From positions 1 through 29,134 of the forward strand of contig CAJMFH010000033.1 of assembly GCA_905212635.1 (NCBI GenBank): a DNA stretch of 29,134 nucleotides, read 5' to 3'. A program made the translations under genes and the position numbers. Below the pieces are notes generated by a model that worked only from the letters and a program-made list of their open reading frames with translations, did not search any database and was not told where the DNA came from. The stretch's first letter is position 1; each line of letters begins with the position of its first letter. Positions 1 to 8,400 of this stretch are shown in pieces. This stretch comes from an uncultured Lachnoclostridium sp. GTDB taxonomy: Bacteria; Bacillota; Clostridia; Lachnospirales; Lachnospiraceae.

Positions 1-100
1 GGCCCCCCCCCGCCCCCCCCCCCGCCCCACCCCCCCCCCCCCCCCCCCCCCGCCCCGCCGCCCCCCCCCACGGGCCGCCCCCCTGGGGGGGGGGGGGCGG
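1..100. other. poly-C / poly-G low-complexity contig end
   Basis: Almost pure C with scattered G and A up to about position 84, then a run of G at 85-97. No coding or regulatory signal can be read. The abrupt change to normal sequence at about 100 suggests homopolymer sequencing or assembly error at a contig end rather than genuine genome. It cannot be excluded that a GC-rich repeat lies underneath. Confidence 0.75.
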
Positions 101-103
101 ACC

Positions 104-124
104 ATCGAAAGCGCAGCTTTCGAT
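104..124. repeat. perfect 9-bp hairpin (REP-like)
   Basis: The arm ATCGAAAGC at 104-112 and its exact complement GCTTTCGAT at 116-124 enclose a GCA loop. It sits directly beside the poly-G smear and at the start of the repeat mosaic, so it is probably part of that intergenic element. It is not followed by a T run on the plus strand, so it does not read as an ordinary terminator. Confidence 0.6.
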
Positions 125-161
125 TCTTATGTCAGCGACGATTTGCCGACGGCTGCCGGCC

Positions 162-181
162 TTGCTGACGTCAGTCAGCAA
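162..181. repeat. perfect 8-bp hairpin within the left repeat mosaic
   Basis: TTGCTGAC at 162-169 pairs with GTCAGCAA at 174-181 around the loop GTCA; the centre is itself the palindrome TGACGTCA. The surrounding 140-250 segment resembles 28977-29045 at the other end of the window, with shared wording such as gccggc, ttg-tgacg and cgtcctgccg, so this is one module of the dispersed repeat rather than a gene regulatory site. Confidence 0.5.
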
Positions 182-195
182 TTCTATTGCCGGTA

Positions 196-459
196 GCGTC
201 CTGCCGCCGAGGCGTAGCCGAGGGGGCGTTTCCTTATGCGAGGGGGCGACTCACCTCTGGACAACTTGCTTTTTCCCTCTTTCCGGGGTACATTCCTTGA
301 CTTTGCAACGATAACTCACCACTGGGCGACTTGCTTTTTCCCTTTTCCGGGGTGCAGTACCTAATCTTGCAACGGCGGCAGCCGCCGAAGTATAGCCAAG
401 GGGCATTTCCTTGCACCACTGGACAACTTGCTTTTCCTCCTCTTTCATGGTACATTTCC
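196..459. repeat. left copy of dispersed intergenic repeat mosaic (three core units, two linkers)
   Basis: Three diverged copies of a core unit of about 45-60 bp begin at 252, 317 and 414. Each starts CACC(A/T)CTGG, continues with (a/g)acttgcttttt and a pyrimidine-rich stretch, then a GGGGT(G/A)CA-like box. The first two end in cttgcaacg or tttgcaacg. A GC-rich linker of type cctgccgccga-gcgtagccgagggggc precedes them at 200-227, and a shorter form (gccgccgaagtatagccaaggggc) lies at 381-404. The open frames over this stretch differ between copies, so it is treated as non-coding. The same units, in the same orientation, occur at 28922-29110. Confidence 0.8.
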
Positions 460-504
460 AATATTTAACACTATACATAATTTCAAACCGAAAACGCCAG
501 AAAT

Positions 505-531
505 GGCAGTGGTCTTTCTCGACCACATGCC
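505..531 (-). terminator. probable intrinsic terminator of the NUDIX gene
   Basis: It lies just downstream of the stop at 540 on the minus strand. A stem of ten pairs with one bulged A (505-514 with 521-531) has a six-base loop. In the RNA sense it reads GGCATGTGGTC, loop, GACCACTGCC, followed by ATTTCTGGCGTTTTC. The U-rich tail is weak, so termination is likely but not certain. Confidence 0.45.
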
Positions 532-539
532 CTCCAAAA

Positions 540-1448
540 TCACGTCATCTCAGGCAAATTGTTTACAATATATTCCTGTATATTTCCATATTCAATCTTT
601 CCAAAATAAGCATCAAAAAAATCATGCATATAATCAATCACTAAATTATTTTCATCTTGAAGAAATTTAAGAATGCTCGTATAATTATTGCCAATATATA
701 TTAACTCACTAAGCTCGCTCTTCTCACCGGCGGCTTCCAATCCCTCCTTATAGTCTGTAAACCTTCGTTCGAGTTCCGATTTGTCAAGTCTAATATCAAC
801 TAAAAATAGCGTATTTGCAAACGAGAATTTTTCTCTTGTCAAAATAGCAATAGGTCTTACATCCGTAACCGTTTCCTTATCATTTAAATTCAATCCGACT
901 TCCTCTTTAACTTCCCTGGTTATGCAGTTTTTTATATCTACAATATCGTTGCAAAAATCAGTTTGATCAAATGCTCCTCCTATAAATTTTACTCTATTCG
1001 CCAAAGATGTTGAACCTGACATTTTTCCCAACACAATATAATCGTCGCTGGTTACCAACAACGCATTTGCCGCCATAGATCTACATGAATTTTCATCTAT
1101 CCCAATTGATCTACTATATAAATAATGCGCAAAATTTGTTTCTTGGACATAAACTCGAATTTTATCTTCTAAAACATTTACCGCTGCCATTGTATACAGT
1201 TTCCCATTTGTATATGATTTTCCAGCATTCATTTCTCTCTTCCAATTTTCATTCACTTTTTCAACATATCTAACTGGTAACTCCAACTTTTTCTTTAATA
1301 CCTTAAACTCAATTTCCTTATATTTATACACTTTCTTTTCTTTCACAGGCATAATCATATACGTCTTAGTTTTCGCCTCACCATCCCCTTTTTCAAATGA
1401 AATTGCTTCCTCAAGTCCTTCTTTTAAATCTTCAAATAATGAACTCAT
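540..1448 (-). CDS. diverged NUDIX-type hydrolase, 302 aa
   Basis: The protein carries the second half of the Nudix box, REVKEEVGL at residues 178-186, preceded by Gly-Gly at 157-158. That matches the REUxEExGU metal-binding core of pyrophosphohydrolases acting on nucleoside diphosphate-linked substrates. The canonical spacing is G-x5-E-x7-REU; here the glycine lies about 20 residues before the Arg and the intermediate Glu is not obvious, so the box has an insertion of about six residues. Residues 1-115 are a lysine/glutamate-rich N-terminal region I do not recognise. The start at 1448 is chosen because GGAG lies nine bases upstream of it, whereas it directly abuts the alternative ATG at 1457. 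The gene is visibly AT-rich. No signal peptide or membrane segment is seen. The fold assignment is fairly safe; the substrate is unknown and loss of activity is possible. Confidence 0.7.
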   Translation of the reverse strand: MSSLFEDLKEGLEEAISFEKGDGEAKTKTYMIMPVKEKKVYKYKEIEFKVLKKKLELPVRYVEKVNENWKREMNAGKSYTNGKLYTMAAVNVLEDKIRVYVQETNFAHYLYSRSIGIDENSCRSMAANALLVTSDDYIVLGKMSGSTSLANRVKFIGGAFDQTDFCNDIVDIKNCITREVKEEVGLNLNDKETVTDVRPIAILTREKFSFANTLFLVDIRLDKSELERRFTDYKEGLEAAGEKSELSELIYIGNNYTSILKFLQDENNLVIDYMHDFFDAYFGKIEYGNIQEYIVNNLPEMT

Positions 1449-1664
1449 AGAAATCATCTCCTTTTCCTTGCTTCTTCTTTTAATGCTTTAACTAATTTCC
1501 TTAATACCTTTTTTCATCATCGGAAAGATTTTCCTGTTCTTACTTTCCCCAAACTAACACCTCACTAATTCCACACTACAATTCAACTTTGCTGCTTGAT
1601 GAAAGTGCATTTGTAATTGATGTTCGCCAACCCCCTTATCTTTACTTCTTAAAACCATGCCCTC

Positions 1665-2678
1665 TTAACTAAATCTGTAAAGCCCCTCTACGAATTCGTC
1701 CAGTCCACGCAATCGTTTTACCGGGCGGAGTTTAATCCCGCACACATCACAAATCTGTGAAAGTCCGGCTTCTATGACCACATTTGACACCCTTACCTCT
1801 TGTGGTGCCCCAAACTGAAAAATAAATCCAATTAGTATTTCTGCCAGTATTACCACACCATCCTCGTCCGGATGAACCATTTCAAATTTGAGCATCATAC
1901 CAGAATCAGCATCACCCAACAGTGCTAATGCCATATTTGCCGGGCGGTCGTATTTTTTATCAGCCACAGGCATGCCGGGTGCAGACACATCTGCCTCTAA
2001 GACGGCACCGCATTGAGGTACATTTTTCAATTCTGAAAGAAGTTCTTCGTCATCAAGGCAAAGACTTCCAAACTGGAACATTACAAACGGAAGCGGCTCT
2101 TCTCTCCCACGCACCACATTATCTTTATCATCTAAAATGACATGAAACATATTGCCATTTTCAAAATTAATAGAAAGTCCGTTCTCTTCATAATAGGTTA
2201 AGGCAAGTTCCAGATCATGCATATGTTTGCTCATCCGTAAAACCTCGTTTTTATCCAGATTATAAGGATAATACCCCGGTTCGAAAGACATAAAATATAA
2301 CCATTGATTTTTGCCCCGATATTTGTACCCTAAATCTTTGATGGTTTTTCTCTGCGCATTTGACAATTCTTCACGATTTCCCCAGTAACAACTAAGGCAT
2401 TTCTGGTGATACATCGCGTATTCCGAAGACAGATTCAGGCTTTCCTGCATCACAAGCATCAAAAATGTATTCAATCCCTCAAAGCCCTCGTAAACGGATA
2501 CACCATAACAATCTCCACCTCTGCCAAGAATACTAAAAAACACAGTGTCTTCTTCATTACCTCTGGTAATTCCAATAATGTCCATGTCCCAGAATTTGTC
2601 CCACGGTTTTCCCGCTTTTATTCTCGTCGCCGTCTCATACAATTTTTTCCATTCTTCTAACGCTGCTTCTTTTCGCAT
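1665..2678 (-). CDS. DUF7309/DUF6930-like hypothetical protein, 337 aa
   Basis: A soluble acidic protein without signal peptide or membrane helices. The N-terminal part (W-x2-LY-x-TATRIKAGKPW-x-KFWD, residues 10-32) resembles what I recall of DUF7309, and the C-terminal part ending in a pattern like LRPVKRLRGLDEFVEGL (residues 317-333) resembles DUF6930; both are uncharacterised. The family names come from pattern memory, not a search. A CxxC pair (CDVC) lies about 25 residues before the C-terminus. AGGAGG at 2689-2694 precedes the ATG and overlaps the end of the upstream cysteine-cluster gene, whose stop is 4 bp away, so the two genes are almost certainly cotranscribed and translationally coupled. 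Function unknown. Confidence 0.75.
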   Translation of the reverse strand: MRKEAALEEWKKLYETATRIKAGKPWDKFWDMDIIGITRGNEEDTVFFSILGRGGDCYGVSVYEGFEGLNTFLMLVMQESLNLSSEYAMYHQKCLSCYWGNREELSNAQRKTIKDLGYKYRGKNQWLYFMSFEPGYYPYNLDKNEVLRMSKHMHDLELALTYYEENGLSINFENGNMFHVILDDKDNVVRGREEPLPFVMFQFGSLCLDDEELLSELKNVPQCGAVLEADVSAPGMPVADKKYDRPANMALALLGDADSGMMLKFEMVHPDEDGVVILAEILIGFIFQFGAPQEVRVSNVVIEAGLSQICDVCGIKLRPVKRLRGLDEFVEGLYRFS

Positions 2679-2682
2679 AAAA

Positions 2683-3189
2683 TTAATTCCTCCTAAATCC
2701 GTATTCTTTTTTTAATTGTTCAAAAATTTCAAATGCCACGGGACAAACTGTAATTATATCCAGCATCCCAAGTAAACTTAACAATCGCTCCGGCTGATCA
2801 GTATATGGATATTTTTTACAGTTATCCGGTTTACAATCTGCTAATCTACACATGCCATCTTCCCGCAAAAAATCACATGGTTTATGTTTTGTCAAATAAC
2901 CTGTTCCAGATGAATTTTTCTCCAAAAAGAAATCAATGAACTGCTCCGGTGTAACCCCTAACTGTTTCGCATCTTTTTCAATATCTTCTTCTAAAATATT
3001 TGCCTTGTACATCTTGCAGCAATTTCTACATCTGCTGCAATCATACTCTGCAAATAATTGTTTATGCAAACGTAAAAATTTCCCGTCTAATTCTTCCAAA
3101 TTCGCGTTTTCTTTTAAAAACACACGAAACTCTAAATTTTCTTTTTCCTTTTTCCTTGCTTCTCTTTCAAGTTTTCTAGGCGGAATCAT
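2683..3189 (-). CDS. YkgJ-type cysteine-cluster protein, 168 aa
   Basis: Belongs to the CxxCxxCC metal-binding family (YkgJ/UPF0153, PF03692), inferred to hold zinc or an iron-sulfur cluster. Cysteines at 51, 54, 57 and 58 (CSRCRNCC) form the hallmark cluster; further cysteines at 105, 114, 119, 124 and 149 occur in the usual KPCDFL, MCR-x3-C-x4-C and CPVAFEIF contexts. The first 45 residues are a charged, probably coiled helix. The start at 3189 is preferred over the more upstream ATG at 3228 because a strong AAAGGAGG lies seven bases before it. It is first in a two-gene operon behind the promoter at 3235-3263. Biochemical role is unknown; members have been suggested to act in redox or metal handling. 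Family call confident, function not. Confidence 0.85.
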   Translation of the reverse strand: MIPPRKLEREARKKEKENLEFRVFLKENANLEELDGKFLRLHKQLFAEYDCSRCRNCCKMYKANILEEDIEKDAKQLGVTPEQFIDFFLEKNSSGTGYLTKHKPCDFLREDGMCRLADCKPDNCKKYPYTDQPERLLSLLGMLDIITVCPVAFEIFEQLKKEYGFRRN

Positions 3190-3234
3190 AGGAATGCCTC
3201 CTTTCATTTTTACGTACTCAAAATTCATATTTGT

Positions 3235-3263
3235 ATTTTATCATGTCTCTTCATACATTGCAA
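3235..3263 (-). promoter_or_regulatory. promoter of the cysteine-cluster / DUF7309 operon
   Basis: On the minus strand TTGCAA (3258-3263) is separated by 17 bp from TAAAAT (3235-3240), and the -10 is preceded by TGA, an extended -10. The predicted start lies about 40 bp before the ATG at 3189. Its presence argues that the short frames in 3241-3335 are not coding. Confidence 0.6.
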
Positions 3264-3350
3264 TGACAACGAGAATCCAACCTGCAAAAGCAGCATTAAA
3301 CATTGCAGCCTTCTTTTTCCATTGCGGTCAACCATGATACTTATTCGAAA

Positions 3351-3677
3351 TTATCGCAGTTTTTTCACTCTTTTCCGATTAATAATCAACTCAGAAATAA
3401 AAGTTCCCGGTTCCCATAATTCTTGGCCGTCAAGACTATATTTTGAATTAATACAAATAGCATCCATTCCCATGGATAACCTCTTATATATATTTGTTTC
3501 TTCATCAAAAAGTCGTTTCTTCTCCACAATTAATTTTTTTAGGTCATCCAATGATTCCACACATGAATCTTCAATATACAAATGCGACAAATTAATTAAT
3601 CCTTTAATAAAAGATATATTTCTAATATTGTGACCAGTATAAATATCTTCTTTTTTATTATTAAATAAGTGGTCAAC
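3351..3677 (-). pseudogene. C-terminal remnant of a leucine-rich protein
   Basis: The frame is open from just after a TGA at 3678-3680 down to a stop at 3351, but has no ATG near its beginning; the first plausible initiator is a TTG at 3590 with no clear ribosome site. The peptide reads as the end of a leucine-rich repeat protein, for example ISFIKGLINLSHLYIEDS followed by the conserved-looking ESLDDLKKLIVEKKRL and a charged tail. It lies only 16 bp beyond the stop of the BlaR1-like gene. The best reading is a 5'-truncated gene fragment left by deletion or rearrangement; a small TTG-started gene of 79 residues (3351-3590) is the alternative. I do not recognise the intact family. Confidence 0.45.
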
Positions 3678-3695
3678 TCATTATCCGCAACGTCT

Positions 3696-4919
3696 TTACC
3701 GCCAGTCTACCTTCCATTCGTCCCCATCTTCTTTCGTCAACGCCACAATGTGCTTTTCACAGCGCACCATTTCCTCCCTTTGCACTTCCATTTCCACCTC
3801 ATACCATTCCTTTTTGCCAGAAATATTTGTCAGAGCATTCTGTAAATGACTTACTGCGTCACTTTCCTGAATTTTCCTTATAGCAACAATTGTTCCATCC
3901 AATGCATTCGGAAATAAATAGTCCCATTTTTCATACAAAGACAACTCCATCATTCCTGCCTGGCAATCTGTATTAGAATAGTAAACATACTGTCGTATCG
4001 TCTGTTCCGGCGTTCTTGCAATGGTATTTGTGTTACTGAGAAACCCTAGTAAAATACAACCTGATACAAACGCAGAACAAGCAAAAACAGAGACAGCTTT
4101 ACGGGGTTCTTTTCCTGCCAGACGTTTGACACGGACACGCAGTGCATTTTTCGAAGAAACCATCATTGTTGCGGTACAAAATACATCTTCTTTTGTTCTG
4201 ATTTTGTCTACATTTACGGCATCCAATAATATTTTTCCATACTCTGTTTTCTTCATCTGTAACGCCGCAGCGGCGCGCTCGTCACACGCCATTTCACAGT
4301 CTTCTTTCGACAAAACTGCCGCGATATATACAAGCGGATTGAACCAGTAAATAGCGATAAAAATCATTCGCAGTTTTGCCCAAAAAAGATCTTTTGCGCG
4401 GATATGACACATTTCATGCTGCAAAATTGTACGGTAAATGTCCGGCCGATCAAGAATCTCCGGCATCAGATAAATTCCTATTTTCCCCTTCACCTTAAAC
4501 ACGCACGAGGAACGAAGATCCGGCACATAATACAGGGGAAACGGAACATTTTCATCCTCAATCTGCACTCTATTTTCATACAAAAATTTCTCGAATCTGA
4601 AGTTGATAAAGTGTTCATATAAAAAGACAGCAACACTTCCAATCGCCCATATTACAAGAAAATACCACGGGATTCGAAGCATCGAAAACTCAAACCAGAT
4701 GTCCCGCAAAAACGGAATTTTTCCAAAAAGACGGGAAAATGTATTGAGCGAGAGCATGTGAATATCGCCGCCAAATAGACATTCTATCGGCAGCAAGCGG
4801 AATGCCGTGAAAAGCCACAGTGCGTATACGATACGGGGTGAGAGTACATTCCGGCACAACTTGCGGAAAACCAGCATGAATATGATCATCAGACTGGATT
4901 TCAAAAGGATCATGGTCAT
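3696..4919 (-). CDS. BlaR1/MecR1-like M56 membrane metalloprotease, 407 aa
   Basis: A regulatory zinc protease of the M56 family. The catalytic HEMCH lies at 168-172, with a probable third zinc ligand in KEDCEMACDE (Glu209). Hydrophobic helices flank it at about residues 5-20, 30-48, 82-104 and 183-203, with a further helix near 277-297. In BlaR1 the protease is activated by an outer sensor and inactivates the BlaI repressor. Here the outer part after the last helix is only about 110 residues, begins ARTPEQTIRQYVYYS and lacks a penicillin-binding transpeptidase domain (no S-x-x-K or K-T-G motif seen), so beta-lactam sensing is not supported. The ATG overlaps the blaI stop as ATGA (4916-4919), giving tight coupling with the repressor. 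The signal it senses is unknown. Confidence 0.85.
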   Translation of the reverse strand: MTMILLKSSLMIIFMLVFRKLCRNVLSPRIVYALWLFTAFRLLPIECLFGGDIHMLSLNTFSRLFGKIPFLRDIWFEFSMLRIPWYFLVIWAIGSVAVFLYEHFINFRFEKFLYENRVQIEDENVPFPLYYVPDLRSSCVFKVKGKIGIYLMPEILDRPDIYRTILQHEMCHIRAKDLFWAKLRMIFIAIYWFNPLVYIAAVLSKEDCEMACDERAAAALQMKKTEYGKILLDAVNVDKIRTKEDVFCTATMMVSSKNALRVRVKRLAGKEPRKAVSVFACSAFVSGCILLGFLSNTNTIARTPEQTIRQYVYYSNTDCQAGMMELSLYEKWDYLFPNALDGTIVAIRKIQESDAVSHLQNALTNISGKKEWYEVEMEVQREEMVRCEKHIVALTKEDGDEWKVDWR

Positions 4920-5299
4920 TTTTCTCCCTCCCTTTCCGCCTTTTGAAGAATCTCATAAAGATCATCCAGTTCGTCTTTGCTGACCTTTTTACTGCTCAAA
5001 AATGAGTTCACAAGCAGGCTCAGGCTTCCTTCATACACGCGGTCCAAAAACTGCTCGGTTTCTTCCAGCACCGTTTCTTTTTGCGAAATGATCGAATAAT
5101 ATTCTTTTGCCCTGCCATTTCTGCGGTACTCGACCGCTCCTTTTTTCTCCATGCGGCTAAGGAGCGTGATCACCGTATGCTTATCCCAGAATTTCTTTTT
5201 ATTTAACTCCGCTACAATCTGTGTTATCGTCGCTTCGGGAAATTTCCAGAGGATATTCATGATCTCCCATTCTGCATTCGACAAGTGAATCTTTTCCAT
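4916..5299 (-). CDS. blaI: BlaI/MecI-family transcriptional repressor, 127 aa
   Basis: Typical length and layout of the BlaI/MecI/CopY family: an N-terminal winged helix (LSNAEWEIMNILW, then TVITLLSRMEKKG and a wing at YRRNGRAKEYYS) followed by a C-terminal helical dimerisation part from about residue 75. VNSF at 97-100 lies where BlaI proteins are cleaved by their BlaR partner, so the scissile site may be kept. It starts at the ATG at 5299 behind AAAGGATG and overlaps the protease gene by 4 bp. It is read from a promoter whose -10 lies inside a 41-bp dyad at 5316-5356, so negative autoregulation is strongly suggested. No beta-lactamase or penicillin-binding protein gene is present in the window, so any other targets lie elsewhere. 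Confidence 0.88.
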   Translation of the reverse strand: MEKIHLSNAEWEIMNILWKFPEATITQIVAELNKKKFWDKHTVITLLSRMEKKGAVEYRRNGRAKEYYSIISQKETVLEETEQFLDRVYEGSLSLLVNSFLSSKKVSKDELDDLYEILQKAEREGEK

Positions 5300-5315
5300 A
5301 AAGCAATCATCCTTT

Positions 5316-5356
5316 CGTTAGGTATACATTTGTTAATAACAATTGTATACCTAACG
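5316..5356. promoter_or_regulatory. BlaI operator: 20-bp inverted repeat around one base
   Basis: The left arm (5316-5335, cgttaggtatacatttgtta) and right arm (5337-5356) are complementary at 19 of 20 positions around the single base 5336. Each arm contains its own imperfect TACA-nn-TGT / ACA-nn-TGTA dyad, the core signature of BlaI/MecI sites, so two adjacent repressor dimers could bind. It covers the -10 element of the blaI promoter and lies 17 bp before the blaI ATG. Confidence 0.8.
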
Positions 5357-5370
5357 TAGTGCTTTGTCAA
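5342..5370 (-). promoter_or_regulatory. promoter of blaI-blaR
   Basis: On the minus strand TTGACA (5365-5370, perfect -35) is followed after exactly 17 bp by TACAAT (5342-5347). The -10 lies in the right arm of the operator dyad, so repressor binding should block polymerase directly. Confidence 0.8.
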
Positions 5371-5405
5371 GAGAAAACTTTTTGTATATAGAACCATCTT
5401 TGTAA

Positions 5406-8400
5406 TTAAACTGCTAGTTTCATACTCTTTTTGTATCCTGTTCTAACTTTAAACAATTTCTTATATTTCTTCAATTGTTTATTTGGCACTTTAATTACTG
5501 CCTTCTTATTAATACCATAGATAACATTACTTTCAATAACTTTCAATCTTGTAGATCTAATTACAAATTGTTTCACATTTTTGCACTTGTAAAATGCTTT
5601 TCTGTTAATTTTGGTAATATTTTTTCCAATGACAATTTTTTTTAAGTACTTATACTTATTAAATGCTTTACAATCAATAGATGTAATCTTAAACGCCTTG
5701 CCTCCAATCTTAATAGTATCTTTAACTATTAATTTTTTCAAATTCTTATCACTCTTCTTTGAGTTTGTTCCAATTAAAGAAACTTCTGCGTTTCCATCTA
5801 CATCTATCTTTGTAATTTTATATTTCATCTTCTTTTTCGTTAGTATATTTCCAACTTTAATAGAATTGATTTTCAATGTATTTTGACCCCATTTATGTAA
5901 AAAATTATTCGCCAGACTTGGCATAGGCATCTCAGTTTGCTGCTTTGTCTGTTCCGGAGTCACATTTACCACCGGTGTCTCCTCTGGCTTCATTGACGGT
6001 TTGACACTTGGACTTACTGTCGGCATTGGCGTCATTGTTGGAACGGCTGTTGATTTTACCGTCGGTTTCGGCGTTGGAATCAATATTGGTTCTAGTGTTG
6101 GCTTCGAAGTTGGAACTGGCGTTGGTTTTGCTGTTGGAATTGGGAATTGTTCTTGCTCCTCACCTTTATACAACACTACATATGCAACATCATTATCTTG
6201 CTTATAGTCGCCTCCCTCCGTTACTGCCTGAATCATTAGATAAGCTGCATTATTTTCATTGTATGTAACCTCTTCTTTATTTAAAGTAAATGTAACCATT
6301 TTGCTATCATTTGCAAACACATCTATTTCTTCTGATACATCTAACTCTTTTTCTTTGGTTACATCAGAATAAAGGCGCACAGCAGTTTTTGCATCAAGAG
6401 AGCTCTGATTTGTCAAGGTTGCTGATATCTGCACTTTATTATCTTTCTCCATATGTGTTGCCAAAATTGAAACATCTGCTTGTCCAATTGTAACAGAAAC
6501 AGTGTTTCTAGCCAAATCCTTTTGTTCCTTTGCCGAAACAGACAAATCTACATTCTGTGCGGATTTTACCTCCCTCAAGTCTATATATGCTGTCCCCAAC
6601 TCACTATTTCCCGGCAATATATTTGTGGATACTTTTTTTATTATTCTATCTCCATTTTTCAATATAATCTGAATATCCAAATCCTTAACCGTAGTATCTC
6701 CAGTATTTATCACATGATATGAAATAGCTGACAATCCATCATTTCTCACATTCTCTTGGTTTATTCTTGCAGTAGCTAATTCCACTTCATTTTTTTGTTC
6801 TATTTTTACCTCAGATACAGAATTCAAATTCGTCTCTGTATCCAAAACATTTGTAATAATACTCCAATTGCCATTTGCATCTAGTGTCGGTGACAAACTT
6901 CTCCACATAACTCCTTTTTTTTCACAAAGAGCAATCGGGTCAGAAAATCCATTCTCTGTCTCCATAGATGCATATATTGTTCCTATATCGTCATCTTCAT
7001 TATAAACACTCCAAATATACCCACCTTTATCTCCATTGGTACAATACTCAATTTCATTTCCAAATGCACTCTGTCCAGCATTATATGAAGATATATACCC
7101 ATTTAAAACATTATAGGAATACAGCACACCATTTAATCTTGCACAAATCATGTCATCTCGATATGAAATCCTTGATATCTCACCATCCTCGGAAGAAAAG
7201 AACAGATTTGACATTACATTTAATACATTTCCGTTAGTGTCAAATAAAGCGCTGATTCCATTGTTTTTTCCAACAAAAGATGCTTGTATCTCATCTTTAT
7301 TTTTATATACTACATAGTCATCTACTGTCCCTGGAGCTACAGCAATTGTGTTTTCCGAGATAACAGACGTTCCATCCCATGTTGCTGTACATATTCTATT
7401 TGTCCCGGCTTTTTGTGAAAAATCCAACTTATCGTTATTTACCCAGGATACAATAATTTCTTTAGTATTCTCACAAAGTTTTGGCATCATATCACAAGAA
7501 CTGTTATCGGTCACATAAGAAGGCGTTGAAAATGTATTTGTAACCTCATCAAAAACCGAAAGACATATTTCAGAATTTGACGCATACTCATCTAATACCA
7601 CTTCACTAGCTGTCTCAATATCTCCAGATATTTTCTCCTTAATCTTTTGCCACACCAACACTAATTTGCCATCAATAACTTTCATATCGGCATACATATC
7701 GGCACAACCATTATCATATACCGCTTGCGGTTCTGACCAAACACCTTCTTCTTTTACTGAATACATTAACACAGTTCCATTCAATATATCTCGGGCGCTA
7801 TCATAACTTTGGAATAAAAGTACTTTTTTATTTCCAATTTCTATCTGCATTGGAAGAGATGATGGCAAAATTCCATCTTGCAGTTTGGTTACATAATCAT
7901 CCTCACTTGCCCCCATTGCCAACATAGTATTCTCTTCTTTTTTATCTGGAAGCCATTCGCTTGTTTTATCAGCAAAAGAAGTATCCAGTTCTGACATTTC
8001 TGTATTCGAATTCATAACCATCATATCCCGTGAAAAGAAAGTACTTACCATACTTTGTTTATCTATTGTATTCCATAACTCCTTTCTATAAGAAACAAGT
8101 TCCTTTTGAATATCAATAACAAACAACAAATAACAACGTAATTTTGCTGAAGCCTTCAGCTCTGCTTTTGTACACGGAATAACTGTTATTGGTAATGATA
8201 ATGATCCTTTTGCACCTATCGTTGCCACCTTATCGATTCCGTACCCCCCCTCTAAGGAAACACTTGGTGTAACAGTTACACTTCCTCCTGGAAATCTAAA
8301 TTCATCCTTTTGCCAATTATATTGTAGACTTGCTTTAGCAGCTGCCTTGCAACTCATAGACAAATTCAAATACATTGGCCCTATCGGTGTCGTAAATTGC

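Noticed and set aside
196..459. Possible CRISPR array
   Set aside because: Repeat units are diverged and irregularly spaced (65 and 97 bp), without unique spacers of constant length and without cas genes.
234..526. Minus-strand frames over the left repeats (peptides with KREKAS-type wording)
   Set aside because: Similar short peptides recur in different frames in different repeat copies, which is what a non-coding repeat gives; no frame is kept across copies.
3241..3335. Short membrane-like peptide frame (MFNAAFAGWILVVIAMYEET)
   Set aside because: Only about 20 residues, no ribosome site, and it overlaps a good promoter for the cysteine-cluster operon.
6001..6207. Gly/Val-rich plus-strand frame opposite the Pro/Thr stalk
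   Set aside because: It is the antisense of a Pro/Thr/Lys repeat stretch, which automatically yields a Gly/Val-rich open frame.
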